From: Cynocephalus volans
Lineage: Eukaryota; Chordata; Mammalia; Dermoptera; Cynocephalidae
Reading direction: 5' to 3'
Length of the DNA: 64,000 bases
Assembly: GCF_027409185.1 (NCBI RefSeq)
Contig: NC_084467.1
Location: 18,652,501 to 18,716,500 of the forward strand
A model generated the notes under the pieces. The model searched no databases and was not told where the DNA came from. It saw only the letters and a list, made by a program, of their open reading frames with translations. The position numbers and the translations under genes are program-made. This document shows, one piece after another, positions 23,601 through 33,084 of the stretch. Numbering within the stretch: the stretch's first letter is position 1; the number at the start of each line of letters is the position of its first letter.

Positions 23601-24927
23601 CTTCAGGCCGTTCCTGCTGAGGGCAGATTTCTCATGCTCAGGCTAACCGGCTTTGTTCGGTGTTACAGGATTAAGCCAGCCCCGTACCCCACAGGAAGCA
23701 GCCATGCTCCTGCCAGCAGTGGCAGCAGCAACAGCTTTAACCCCAGCCCCGAGGAGCCGGCCTATGATGGCCCAAGCACCAGCAGTGCCCATTTGGCACC
23801 GGTGGTCAGCAGCACTGTTTCCTATGATCCTAGGAAACCGACTGTGAAGAGTAAGTAACTTGAGTTCCTGTTCAGATATTTCAAAACTAGTTTCTGGACC
23901 CCTTTAATGTCATTGCCACTGTACTAAGTTTTGTGCATTGGATCCAGTGTGCGTATGATGCTTTGCACATAGCCGGTCTGAATGTCAGTCCCTCCTTTTC
24001 CCTGCTTTGTCCGTAGTGCACATGTAAATAATGATCATAGTGAATATTCATTTTGGCACTCTGCTTTTTCACCTATATATAAACCTGTTTCTCTAGGCAC
24101 AGATGTAAACACAGGGTTCATAATTATTATTAATAGCTAAATAACAGTCCATCTTACTGAGGTTTTATAACCTTATAACTCTAGCTTCCAAATATCTATT
24201 CTTTATATCTAGTTGGGTCTATTTTTAATTTTATTAACTTTATTACTATAGTCTATCCCCAGTATCCTAAAGAGGTAAGAAAAGTATTCTGTATTCATTG
24301 CAGGGCCCATGGGGGGTGCCATTCCTGACTTAAGCTTTAGCTGTGCTCAGGTTAATCAGTCAAGAGGCAAGCTAGCCCTCCTTAGGTGGTATTTGCATAG
24401 CTCATCTGAGACTTGTTGCTACACTGGGCAGATTGGGAGGTAGGGGTGCTGTTTATTGGTTTGGATATTTGTAGGGCAGAAGAGTTGTGGTTTTGGGTTT
24501 TTTTGGGGGGGGGGGGGTTGGCAGCTGGCCAGTATGGAGATCCACACCCTTGACATTGGTATTATAAGCATAAGGCTGAGCTAAATTATGGCTGAGTATG
24601 GCCTTTAGAGTCTCACAAGGATTGAATTCCAGTTCTGCCACTTACTGTCCAACCATGGGCAAGTTGGTCAGCCTCTGAGCCTCGGTGCAGGTGGTTAGAA
24701 TTAGAGATAGTGTTATGTGCCTGACAGGTCCTCAGAAAGTGTTTGCTCTGTGCTGTGGCTTTTATTGCAAAGAATAGCAAGGCTTGTCTTTGACTGCAAA
24801 CCACTGGTGGTATGCTTCTAAGCCACCACAGCTCTGGAACAACTGCCTCGTTTCTCTTTTCACAGAGATTGCCCCGATGATGGCCAAGACGATTAAAGCT
24901 TTCAAGAATAGATTCTCCCGACGATAA
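11133..24927 (+). CDS. ELOA: Elongin A (transcription elongation factor B subunit 3)
   Basis: Elongin A is the active subunit of the nuclear Elongin (SIII) complex. It suppresses RNA polymerase II pausing and, with Elongin B/C, CUL5 and RBX2, forms a ligase for stalled RPB1. Coding exons: 11133-11207, 15867-15923, 17024-17130, 18684-19878, 20254-20368, 21168-21323, 21431-21528, 22520-22700, 22991-23102, 23669-23850, 24866-24927. They join without a frame break to 2,340 nt (779 aa; human core form 772). Residues 1-80 form the TFIIS N-terminal-like helical domain. The large 1,195-nt exon encodes the charged, Ser/Lys-rich disordered middle, ending with [20 protein letters not shown]. The BC box that binds Elongin C is [10 protein letters not shown] at about 554-563, where human has His instead of Tyr. 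The Elongin A domain follows ([29 protein letters not shown]). The protein ends [15 protein letters not shown]. All introns are GT-AG. The start is the ATG giving [14 protein letters not shown]. Confidence 0.97.
14711..14887 (+). mobile_element. tRNA-Ile-derived SINE, dimer (ELOA intron 1)
   Basis: A complete dimer with an A tail that has mutated into (gaaa)n. The flanking duplication agaaatagagYaagtagg lies at 14693-14710 and 14888-14905 with one mismatch. Confidence 0.92.
15386..15413. repeat. Poly-A run in ELOA intron 1
   Basis: An uninterrupted A homopolymer. I see no SINE or LINE body directly attached, so its origin is unclear. Confidence 0.8.
15640..15795 (+). mobile_element. MIR fragment just upstream of ELOA exon 2
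   Basis: Contains the MIR-like core 'tgagcctgtttccacacttgtaaaatagggataat' followed by 'tagcactgagtaggcactt'-like text. It is diverged and its ends are approximate. Confidence 0.5.
16017..16152 (+). mobile_element. GC-rich SINE variant (type C), ELOA intron 2
   Basis: Starts 'ggctgagcccgtggtgcac', has 'gcgctgggagcgcagcgac' where the dimer has 'tggtgctgataacacc', then 'gggttcggatcc', then 'gctgagtgccggtcacg' and an A tail. The 16-bp duplication aagagcatgggctttg at 16001-16016 and 16153-16168 is perfect. Confidence 0.9.
16170..16440 (+). mobile_element. Old L1 3'-end fragment, ELOA intron 2
   Basis: The stretch with 'tctatttatatgaaaagt', 'agtggttgtcaggggctag' and 'attatacactttaaaatggttaaaatggtgaa' is the familiar L1 3' end of older subfamilies. 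Confidence 0.6.
16445..16628 (+). mobile_element. MIR fragment, ELOA intron 2
   Basis: MIR-like order: 'ttgattcagatccaagttctg', then 'tttgtaaaacggggatgatt', then 'agttcaatgcctaacat'. It is diverged, and the next element begins immediately downstream. Confidence 0.5.
16641..16789 (-). mobile_element. Short L1 3'-end insertion, ELOA intron 2
   Basis: A T run is followed by 'attgagtcaaaatcgattatac', a typical L1 tail read in reverse. The perfect 12-bp duplication tacaagtgtttt lies at 16629-16640 and 16790-16801. Only the last ~150 bp of the L1 were inserted. Confidence 0.8.
17509..17602 (-). mobile_element. tRNA-Ile-derived SINE, monomer (ELOA intron 3)
   Basis: The minus strand reads 'ggctggccagttcgctcagttgg' through 'gggttcagatccctgtccggccagcc'. 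It is flanked by ctttaagcgtttt (from 17495) and ctttaagcatttt (from 17603). Confidence 0.88.
17700..18500 (+). mobile_element. Probable ERV-derived LTR, ELOA intron 3
   Basis: Contains 'cctatgtaatgaagcctccataaaaaccc', then 'ctttataataaaccggtaaa' (a combined TATA and poly-A signal as in LTRs), and further on 'ggcatctgaagtgggggcagtcttgggg' and 'gatagtatcagacttgaattgaatt'. I recognise this as a common mammalian endogenous-retrovirus LTR pattern but cannot name the subfamily. The ends are approximate, and no coding potential remains. Confidence 0.55.
20480..20730 (+). mobile_element. MIR SINE, ELOA intron 5
   Basis: A near full-length MIR layout: 'tgtgggctctggagttt', 'gggtttgaatcccaactctg', 'atgaccttgggtaa', 'tctcagtttcatgttctgtaaa', and 'catagtaaatgttcagtaaat'. 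Confidence 0.75.
20770..21075 (+). mobile_element. L1/HAL1-type 3'-end fragment, ELOA intron 5
   Basis: Contains 'agaagccacatgagtgtacatcagcaggagact', 'ccactataaaaaacatgaaaagtt', 'tcaaatatggtaaatgaaaaaag' and 'aatctctagaaggacctacaagaagctggtagcattg', which follow the 3' end of old L1 or HAL1 elements. Confidence 0.65.
21669..21806 (-). mobile_element. Recombinant single-unit SINE, ELOA intron 7
   Basis: The minus strand begins like the first dimer unit (ggcaggcccatggctcac) but continues and ends like the second unit (gacaacaccaagac, taagatcccctt, ggtcatcttt). A perfect 14-bp duplication gcctctgggccttt lies at 21655-21668 and 21807-21820. The tail is a (ttta)n-like run. Confidence 0.85.
24500..24590 (-). 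mobile_element. Degraded tRNA-Ile-derived SINE, monomer (ELOA intron 10)
   Basis: Reads as 'tggcagctggccagtatggagatcc...cccttgacattggtattataagca', matching the reverse of the monomer. The 3' portion is decayed and a G run (24505-24517) sits at its tail side. Confidence 0.65.
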
Positions 24928-25233
24928 ACTGAGGACTTGCCTTGGAGATGGAATTGGGGGTGGCAGGAATACAAAGACAATGGGAGTTGTGGAATGGAAC
25001 TTCCAAAGGAGACTGGAATTTTTTGCTTTATGGAAACTTTTGGTCTCTGAATCCTGCACAGTTTGCTGGTGTTTCCCCCGCGAACCTGCGTGCCACAGCC
25101 CCTGCCCCTGCCTGGAGCACACTTCAGAATTCTGAAGAAGATGTGAAGCCTCAGTCTCACTGAGGATTTTAAGGTCAATTATACTTTTGTTGTTAATTAG
25201 CTTCTTTGTAAACTATAAGACATAGTTTTAATT

Positions 25234-25239
25234 AATAAA
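25234..25239 (+). terminator. ELOA: Proximal poly-A signal of ELOA
   Basis: AATAAA lies about 310 bp after the stop codon. It would give a short 3' UTR without the SINE. Confidence 0.5.
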
Positions 25240-26186
25240 TATTGCCCCCAGATTGTATTTATATTGCCCCCCAGGTTTTTGTTTTTGTCCTCTACCACAC
25301 ACTTAGCCTTTTATTTTCTGGGTCCTTTATTAAAGTTAGATGAAAGCCATTCCCTGGTCTCAGTTCAGCACTCCTGAATGGACTCTGGTCCAGAGGGAGA
25401 ACTGGGCATTCCCTGAGCCTGTGTGGTGCCTGCTGCACATAGGGTGAGGAGTGAGTGCCAGACTGCCTGTCCTAGAGGGAGCCTCATTGTGAACACAGGA
25501 CGTGTTCAGGTGGACTCCTCACCTCTGAGACCCTTCTCAGTGTTGCTCTGAGTTCCTGTGCAGGTATATTTCTTTATTCCTCATTAAATAGTCTTTATTA
25601 AGGGAGGTTATTCATAGAAGTCTTGTTTTTCCCCCATCCCGCTTTTTTTTTTTTTTTCCTTGCACTGAAGGCTCACTAGAGAACACAGAACCCAGCATTT
25701 TTACAATTTGCCATTTCTCACTCATAATTTTCGGGTTTTTCCCCTTCCCTGTCTTTCCTTCTTTCCACCAGCATGGAGGAAAAACACAGACATGGCAAGT
25801 CTTCTCATAGCCCCAAATATGACTTTAAAGAGTTTTAAAATCCAGCACTTTAATCTCTTGTTCCTATGAATTGCTATTAGAGATGAATGATTTTAAAAGT
25901 TGTAATGCTGTGTTGGAAGTTGGTTTTGTGTTTGCCTTTTCTTTAAAAGGTAAGATCATGCGATTGGAAGAGCACAATACTTTGCTGTGTTTGGTAGAGA
26001 ACTTGGCAGCTGAAGCTACCTCTACCTTTTGAGTGTGTAAGCCAGAATTTTCAGGGAAGGGCTAACTTAGGGAAAGTTTCTGTGCTGCAGCATGAGGATG
26101 GGGGAAAACTGAATGGGGATCCATGAAGTTGGGAAGGGAGGCTCTCATTTTCCAGTTGACATAGGAACAAGATCAGAATTCAGAGA

Positions 26187-26293
26187 GGGCTGGCTGGTTG
26201 GCTCAGTTGGTTAGAGCACGGTGTTACAACAAGGTCAAGGGTTTAGGTCCCTGTACCAGCCAGCTGCCAAGAAAACAAAAAACAAACCAGAAA
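26187..26293 (+). mobile_element. tRNA-Ile-derived SINE, monomer, in the ELOA 3' UTR
   Basis: A sense-strand monomer from 'ggctggctggttggctcagttgg' to 'ccctgtaccagccagc' with an A/C-rich tail. The imperfect duplication agaattcagaga / agaactcagagg lies at 26175-26186 and 26294-26305. Confidence 0.85.
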
Positions 26294-27481
26294 AGAACTC
26301 AGAGGGCAGTGTCAGCCCCCCTTTTGGCTGTCAAAGAACACAGCTCTAGTAGGAACCCACTTGGTTGTAACCCAGGTGGAAGTAGTTGCTATAAATTTGA
26401 GATGCCCATCCTTAAGAAACCCAGCAGACTGAGGGGATGGTTAGTGTGACAGCCTGAGCTTGGCAGTCAGTCCCCTTGACAAGCTCTCTCAAAGCCCATA
26501 AAATGGAGCCCACTGTTTTTAACCATCCTGAAAACCTCAGGCTAACTTTGGATTCCAGAGCAATGCAGGACATCTGTGCAGCAAAAGCTGTACACTGTTC
26601 AGTGTGTGTTGCTGTGCAGGGTGCCTGTTGCAATAGGACACAAATATTGCTGTTTTAATTTGCTGTATTTTTGAATTGGGTAAAGCATTCTTTCTCTCGA
26701 TCACTCATATTACCCTTCCACCCCTGTCCTCTAGCCTGCTCCCCAAATCTAATATTAGGAAGCCTCTTACCTGAAACCAAATGAACATTTAGGTTGGGTG
26801 CCAGATATTTGGTACTTAGGATAGTTTTCTCTAGGTGTCCGCCATCTTGAATTTGTGTTTTAGCTGTGTGTTCAAGTCTTTGTCATTTGAAACCAATTTT
26901 TCATATTTCAGATTCAGTTGTGTATGAGTTAATTTCCCTTAGAGTCTTTAGGCAGGAAGGGAAGAAAGGACATATTTGTTCATCCCAATATCAGTATCCA
27001 TTTTTGGCACATAAAGATTTTTGATGAGCCCTGTTTGCATAGAGCCAGATCTTTCCCCTCCGCCTTCAAGAGTGTCTGCATCAGGGATGTGACTTGAAAA
27101 GAGTAAAGGGAGAAGAGGAAGAACCGAATTTTTAAATGACCTCCTCACCCAGATTATTGAAATGGCTGCAGAGCAGACATAGGATGATGTTGAAACTTTG
27201 GTCTCCTTTGTGACAACTTGTGCAATTTTTTTCTGTGCTACACTACATATGAATTACTGATTACAAATCACCCTTTTGTGATCCTTGGTGTAATAAGCAG
27301 TTTCTTTGGGGCTTTTTCTTTCTGGGAAGTGGGAGGGAAAGGAGCAAGGTGTCATCCTGCTCCTCATTTGTATTTTGGTCCCAAAATGTAAATACAATTT
27401 TCTATGTTACTTTTTTGTGGTAACTACCAAGATGAATATTTTAATTAGATAAGTTATATGAAAAGGAAAATTCCATGTCTA

Positions 27482-27487
27482 AATAAA
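27482..27487 (+). terminator. ELOA: Distal poly-A signal of ELOA
   Basis: AATAAA follows a conserved-looking A/T-rich stretch ('ggtaactaccaagatgaata'). I take it as the main 3' end by analogy with human ELOA. Confidence 0.55.
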
Positions 27488-27628
27488 AACCAAAACACAT
27501 ACCTGCGTCTTTCTTCTTTTCTTCCTTGTTTTGTTAGAGAATAAAAGTTGGCCACAAATGGCTGGTTCTTATGTTATGAGGCAGAGATCTTAATCCTTGG
27601 GCTGGGCCTTAATGGATGTTGGGTTTCT

Positions 27629-27732
27629 TTTTTCTTTCCTTTTTTTTTTTTAAGATGACCGGTAAGGGGATCTTAACCCTTGACTTGGTATTGTCAGCAC
27701 CGCACTCTCCCAAGTGAGCCATGGGCTGGCCA
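27629..27732 (-). mobile_element. Recombinant single-unit SINE
   Basis: Same hybrid structure as 21669-21806: first-unit head and second-unit tail ending in 'ggtcatctt' plus an A run. A perfect 15-bp duplication ggatgttgggtttct lies at 27614-27628 and 27733-27747. Confidence 0.88.
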
Positions 27733-28559
27733 GGATGTTGGGTTTCTGTTGATAGTGTAGCAGGACTAGGAAAGGGGAATTTCAGGGGGATAGAACCCTG
27801 TGAGCAAAGGGAGAGAACTCAGATATTACGAGCACTTGCTGGGACCAGGCATTGTCCTTTATTATACTTGAAACCCTGAGACTGTGCTATCAATCCTATT
27901 TTACTGTTAGAAACTACAGCTCAATGGGGTGAAATAACATAGCCAAGGCACATAGCTGGTAAGTGGCAAAAGGAAGGACTGGAAACCCAGATTCTCTGAC
28001 TGTAAGGTTTGTGCCAATCCAACTTTTAGTCTCTCCTTGTGGGTGTGAAGGGCCCAGGTAGGTCTCTTTACTGGCATCCTAATGAGGGCATAAAGAACAC
28101 TAATGCAGAAAGGTCCTGTCAGCAGGGACCTAACAAGAACCTGCTGTGTTGGTCCTGGCTGGGCTGCAGGAGTTTCAGCATTTGCTAATGGAGCAACCAA
28201 CCCCTGCATACATCAAGTGGTTTGGACGTTACATCAAGCCTGCAACGTCTCCTGCAACATCTCCAGCAACACAAGTTCATTATCCCTCCTCTCTTAAAGA
28301 GGGCATTCTTGGTATATGGTCTGGATTTATTTTTCTCAATTCTTTACTGGATCTAGTTCTCACTGTTAGAAATTAATACGTATTCAAGTTAATTATGGAT
28401 AGTAATATCTGATGGCTGATTTTACCTGGAGTTCATAAGTCAGTCCTCTGTCCCCTATTCATTAATTCAACAGTTGCTGAGCCAGGACCTGTATTATACC
28501 ATGGGATACAGAGTAGCACACAGTTAAGTCTGGCGCTCCCAGTCAGGGAAGAGTAACTG

Positions 28560-28760
28560 ACCTTACTGATTATGCACCTAATGGTGCCAGGCACCATTCT
28601 GACTTGTATACACTGTCTTGGTTATCACAATGATCCTGCGAGGTAGGTAGTCATGGCCCCATTTTAAAAATGAGAAAACTGAAGCACAGAGATTAAGAAC
28701 TTGCCCAAGGTCACGGTCAGTGAGCAGTGGTACTGTGCTGGCCTGACTCCAAAGCACATG
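28560..28760 (-). mobile_element. MIR-like fragment
   Basis: Shows 'gccaggcaccattctgacttgtat', 'ccccattttaaaaatgagaaaactgaagcacagag' and 'cttgcccaaggtcac', the reverse-oriented MIR/L2 core. Ends are approximate. Confidence 0.55.
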
Positions 28761-29139
28761 CTCTTAGTCACATTTACCAGTTCATATACAAATACACATA
28801 CCCAGTTAAGCTTCTGAAGCAAAATTGACCCCCCAATGCAAAAGATGCCTGGGCCAAGGCCATAGTCATTTCTAAGAATGATTTCTTCTGTCTACTGCGT
28901 GTACCTGATGCCCAGCAGAATCCTCTACCTGGCTTATCACATTGATAAATGTCCCCATTACAGGATTTCCCATCCGCTTGAGTCTCTCCCTGGTTATTTG
29001 GCTCAACAGTGAAACGGTTTGTCTTCAGAGGCCCCTGGACTTTGCTTTCTGTGATGGCTACTGTCTCAACTATGTTCAAAGACAAAGGAAAGTTCCAGCC
29101 ATCAAAATTTTCTATAGTTATACCTGTGTTTCTCAGGCA

Positions 29140-29570
29140 TAGAATCTCTGGGGTTGGGGTCCCAGAGTATGCATTTTTAAAAAAAATAAGCAACCCAAGT
29201 GTTATGGACTAAATGTGTCCCTCCAGAATTCCTATGTTGAAATCCTAAGCCCCAGTGCGATGGTATTAGGAGGTGAGCCCTTTGGAGGTAAATAGGGCAT
29301 GAGGGTGGAGGCTTCATGAATGGGATTCTCCCTTATAAAAGAAATGAGTTCCCTCTTCTTGTTCTCTGCTCTCCACTGTGAGAAGATAGCATGAGAAGAG
29401 GGCCCTCGCCAGACACAGGTGCCTTGATCTTGGACTTCCAGCCTCTAGAACTGTGACAAATGTTTGCTATTTAAGCAGCTAGTCTATGGTAATTTGCTAT
29501 AGCAGCCCGAACAGACTAAGACACCAAGTAATTCTTTAAAGGTACACTGAAGTTTGAGAACTACTCCAGA
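29140..29570 (+). mobile_element. MER5-type hAT element split by an LTR
   Basis: 'ggttggggtcccagagtatgcatttttaaaaa' before the LTR and 'aattctttaaaggtacactgaagtttgagaactact' after it together give the MER5A/B 3' half. The LTR at 29200-29523 interrupts it. Confidence 0.6.
29200..29523 (+). mobile_element. Solo LTR, MaLR-like, inside MER5
   Basis: The 324-bp element begins TGTTATGGACTAAATG and ends GACTAAGACA. The 5-bp duplication CCAAG abuts both ends (29195-29199 and 29524-29528). It contains 'gatggtattaggaggtgagccctttgg' and 'gccttgatcttggacttccagcctc', common in mammalian LTRs of this kind. The exact family is uncertain. Confidence 0.75.
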
Positions 29571-30185
29571 GAATTTGCTACAAAGTGTAATAGCTCTTCA
29601 CAGCTAGTCCATGGGTCAGGGCTAGGAACTTGTACATTTAGTCACTCAGCAAATACTGTGTTGTCCCCCACTCTGTGTCACTGAATAAAACCGACATGGC
29701 CCTTGCTTCATGAAGCTTTTATCTAGTGGGGGACACAGTAACCAAATAACTGCACAAATAATTTTTTAAAATATAGATTTCTGGGCCTCACTGCAGAAAT
29801 TGGTTGAACAGGTCAGAAGTAGGATCTGGAAATGAATACTCTTGTAGGCCTCTCCCAATAAGTTTGATGAGCAACCTGGTTTGGGCATGCCTAGTGTAGT
29901 AGAAAAACCATGTACGACCTTTTCTAAAAAAAATTATTTATGTATTTATATATTTATTTATCTTTTCCAAATTATGCATGACCTTCGAAGTGAGCCTCAG
30001 TTTCCTCATCTGTAAAGTGAGAATAATGACACCCCACAGGAATTCTTATAAGGATTCAATGACAGAAGGGGAGGTGAATAAATTGTGGTGTCCTTCCTTC
30101 ATTCCTTCTAAATGTGGGACTAAAGGAAAAAGTTTTGTTACCTATTGATGGGCTCTGAAACTTTTAGGGCCACAAATTAAGAACT

Positions 30186-30336
30186 TTTTTTTTTTTTTTT
30201 TTTTTTGTCGTTTCTTCGTGACCGGCACTCAGCCAGTGAGTGCACTGGTCATTCCTATATAGGATCCGAACCCGCGGCGGGAGCGTCGCAGCGCTCCCAG
30301 CGCAGCACTCTACCGAGTGCGCCACGGGCTCGGCCC
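30186..30336 (-). mobile_element. GC-rich SINE variant (type C)
   Basis: The minus strand reads 'gggccgagcccgtggcgcac...gcgctgggagcgctgcgac...gggttcggatcctatatagg...gctgagtgccggtcacgaag' plus an A tail. The duplication aaattaagaact lies at 30174-30185 and 30337-30348. Confidence 0.9.
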
Positions 30337-30390
30337 AAATTAAGAACTATTTTGAGGTCAGCAAGTCCTTCCTGATAACTGAAATCTTAG

Positions 30391-30466
30391 ACAGTATGGG
30401 GATCTGAATCCTTGACCTTGGTGTTATCAACACTGTGCTCTAACCAACTGAGCTAACTGGCCAGCC
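30391..30466 (-). mobile_element. tRNA-Ile-derived SINE, monomer, no tail left
   Basis: The minus strand starts 'ggctggccagttagctcagttgg' and runs to 'ggattcagatccccatact'. No T-rich tail remains on its left side, so it is truncated or old. Confidence 0.75.
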
Positions 30467-30689
30467 CTCTACCTACTTTCTTATCTCGGGGTCACAAACT
30501 CAAATACCAGGGCTTTGGTATAAGACAATGGGCGCAGTGGTGGGAACAGGAGGACGAGAGCTATTTACACAGCTCCACTTGACTGTTTCCAGGTGGAAGG
30601 CAGAGCCCAGTGTTGCCATATCTTCTGAGTTTTAAAGAAAAGGCACAAATCTAGACTTCTGTATACATTTTCCCAGTTTTTAAAACCCT

Positions 30690-31175
30690 CTGCCACAACC
30701 ATATGCAATATATCAGAAAACCTATATAAAGTAGATAATTTTCTAGAAAAATACCACTTACCAAAATTGACCCCTATAGAATTGACCCCTATAGAACTGG
30801 TAATTAGTCTTAACAGACTAATTAAGAGATAAAGCAGTTGTTGAGCCTCCCTCTTAAGAAAGCTCCATACCCAAGATGGTGTCATAGAGGAATTCTTTTA
30901 ACCTTTAATGATCAGATAATACCAATTCTATTTACTATTCCAAAGCAAAGAAAGAGAAGAAAAATGCTATTGAAGCTAGTATAACATTGACATTAAAACT
31001 GGATAAAGATTGTACCAAAAAAGAAAATTACAAACCAATCTTATTTATGAATATTGATGTGACTGTTCTAAATATCAGCAGAGTCCAACAGCACATTATT
31101 AAAACAAATAAAAAATCAAGCCCAGATAGGGTTTGTTTAGGACTGGAAGGACAATCAGACTATTAGAATAGGCTA
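30690..31175 (+). mobile_element. Old L1 ORF2-region fragment
   Basis: The segment 'agataataccaattctatttactattccaaagcaaag', 'gaagctagtataacattgacattaaaactgg', 'gaaaattacaaaccaatcttatttatgaatattgatg' is the reverse-transcriptase region of an ancient L1. It has many stops and indels. Confidence 0.7.
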
Positions 31176-31179
31176 GGGT

Positions 31180-31391
31180 AGTAGTTCTCAACTAGATATG
31201 ATTTTGCCCCCAGTAAGACACTTGGCAATATCTGCAGAAGTTTTTGGTTGTCACTGCTGTGGGGGTGCCACGGGCATCTAGTGGGCAGAGGCAAGGGAAG
31301 CTGCTAAGCATTCTACAGTGCACAGGACAGTCCTCCACAAAAAAGAATCATCTGGCCCAAAATGTAGATAGAGTCAAGGTTGAGAAACCCT
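31180..31391 (+). mobile_element. MER20 (hAT-Charlie DNA transposon relic)
   Basis: Starts 'tagttctcaact', then 'gattttgcccccagtaagacacttggcaatatctg', 'gcatctagtgggcagagg', and ends 'gttgagaaaccctg', so it has the inverted-repeat ends 'gttctcaac'/'gttgagaac' of this family. Nearly full length. Confidence 0.8.
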
Positions 31392-31782
31392 GGGCTTGGT
31401 TATATCATAGTAACAACCCAAATCTCAGTGGCTTGAAACAATGAAGGTTTCACTGCATGTCCATTGTGGGTCTGAAGGGGATCTGCTTTACATCATCCTC
31501 ACTCAGGGGTCCAGGCAAAGGGAGGCCCCATCCTCATGCTTTTAAGATTTTTGAGGCAAGTGAAGAATGCTCCACCAGCCCGTGAGCTATGCCCAGAGTT
31601 ACACTGTCATTTCCATCATATTTCATTGACCACATCTAAATTCAAGGGGGCAAGGAAGTACAATCCATCCATATGCCTTGACGCAGAGAAATGGAAATAT
31701 TTGCTAACAGCACCAAAGACTCCAAAGGCAATCATGGCAGCCTGGGCTTTAGGTGACCCACAAAGCTGGGGAGGAGCGCGGC

Positions 31783-32023
31783 TCAGTGCACAGGCTATGG
31801 AGGTAGACCCAGCTTTGAATCCCACATTTCCTAGCTGTGTGCCCTCGATCAAGTCACTTCACCTCTCTTTGCCTCAGTTTCTTCTTCCAGAAATGAGGAA
31901 AATATATCAACCTTGCAGAGCTCCCATATCATGATTTGATGAGTTAAAACTTGTAATGTGCTTAGAACAGTGCCTGCCTGGCACACAGAGAGAGCTCATA
32001 GCCAGGATGATGAAGATGAATTA
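31783..32023 (+). mobile_element. MIR SINE
   Basis: Order: 'ctttgaatcccacatttcctagctgtgtgccc', 'ttgcctcagtttcttcttccag', 'gcttagaacagtgcctgcctggcacac'. Close to full length. Confidence 0.7.
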
Positions 32024-32198
32024 GGAGAGGCACCAAGCGTGGAACAGGCATTTAATAAAGGGTTATTGTTATAACTGAATCTCTGAGGAAAATGCCTTGT
32101 CCAAGTTAACAGCTGGTAAGTGCAGCATTGGTAATTAAGAGCCTGAGCTCTGGGGGTCTCAGCCTAGCATATAGGAAGTACTCAGTCAATGTTAATTA

Positions 32199-32310
32199 TA
32201 GTTCACTTGGTTAGAGCACAGTGTTGATAACACCAAGGTCAAGGGTTCAGATCTCCTTACCAGCCAGCCACCAAACCAAAAAAAACAAAAACAAAGCAAC
32301 CTCCAAAATA
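32199..32310 (+). mobile_element. tRNA-Ile-derived SINE, 5'-truncated monomer
   Basis: Begins inside box A (gttcacttggttagagcac), continues through 'gggttcagatctcc' and 'ccagccagcc', and ends in A/C-rich tail. Flanked by atgttaatta at 32189-32198 and 32312-32321. Confidence 0.8.
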
Positions 32311-32337
32311 CATGTTAATTAATATTTGGAGGAGGTT

Positions 32338-32586
32338 CAGTGTGGTTACTGAACATGGACTCTGAGGCTGATTGCTTAGGTTTAAATCCTAGTTCCATGA
32401 CTAACCACCTTTGTGACCTTGGGCAAGTTACTTAGCCTCTCTGTGTTCCAGTTTTCTCATCTATAAAATGAGAATAATAATAGAATACCCTCAATTATGA
32501 AGATTAAAAAATAATCTAAGTAAATCCCTTAGGACAGTACTTGGCACATCATTAGTACCATACGGTTGTTAGCTGTTATTACTATA
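32338..32586 (+). mobile_element. MIR SINE
   Basis: Near full-length: 'catggactctgaggctg', 'tttaaatcctagttccatgac', 'gtgaccttgggcaagttacttagcctctctgtg', 'aggacagtacttggcacatcatt'. Confidence 0.8.
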
Positions 32587-32968
32587 CTCTCATTTGGCCA
32601 CAAAGAAGCATTCAAAAAAATAACAGAAAACAATTAACAGTTCATTTCTCCCAGCCTAATCGAGACATGAGAGAGTGGTAGATAGATACAAATTCAGCAA
32701 CCCTCGAGCTACTAAAGTATTTATATATGGAGCCTGGAAAATAGGAGAAAGAAAACTTGGAAGCTTTTCCTACCTGTTCCAGGATAGTCCTAAAAGTCAG
32801 TGAGAATTCTCATTTGTCCTCAGTCATTCCTACAACACAGGAGTGCAAGAGAGGGGACAATAAGCAGAAGCACAAGACATTATTCCCAAATCACAGCTAA
32901 GGTACCCTGCAACCCTTGAGGGCTCCTACCAAATCCCGCGCCCTTAGCAACTGCAGTTTCCTACCCAA

Positions 32969-32982
32969 CCAGATGGGGGCGC
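32969..32982 (+). promoter_or_regulatory. Weak CTCF-like motif
   Basis: CCAGATGGGGGCGC matches the CTCF core (CCASYAGRKGGCRS) at 12 of 14 positions. This is pattern matching only; no binding evidence. Confidence 0.35.
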
Positions 32983-33084
32983 TGAGCTGACAGTCTTGCT
33001 TTTGCTAATAGTGACAGTCACTGTAAAATCGCCTTTTCCTATGGACCAGATGCTGTACCAAACACTTTTCATGTGTTATCTCAT

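Larger units (their letters stand above)
24928..27510 (+). other. ELOA: 3' UTR of ELOA
   Basis: The transcript runs from the TAA (24925-24927) to one of two candidate poly-A signals at 25234 and 27482. The length to the distal site (about 2.6 kb) agrees with the long human ELOA 3' UTR as I recall it. The region carries one SINE (26187-26293). No other gene is visible. Confidence 0.6.

Noticed and set aside
28103-28376. Candidate small gene upstream of PITHD1
   Set aside because: Short frames without splice signals, domain or conservation cue; probably chance.
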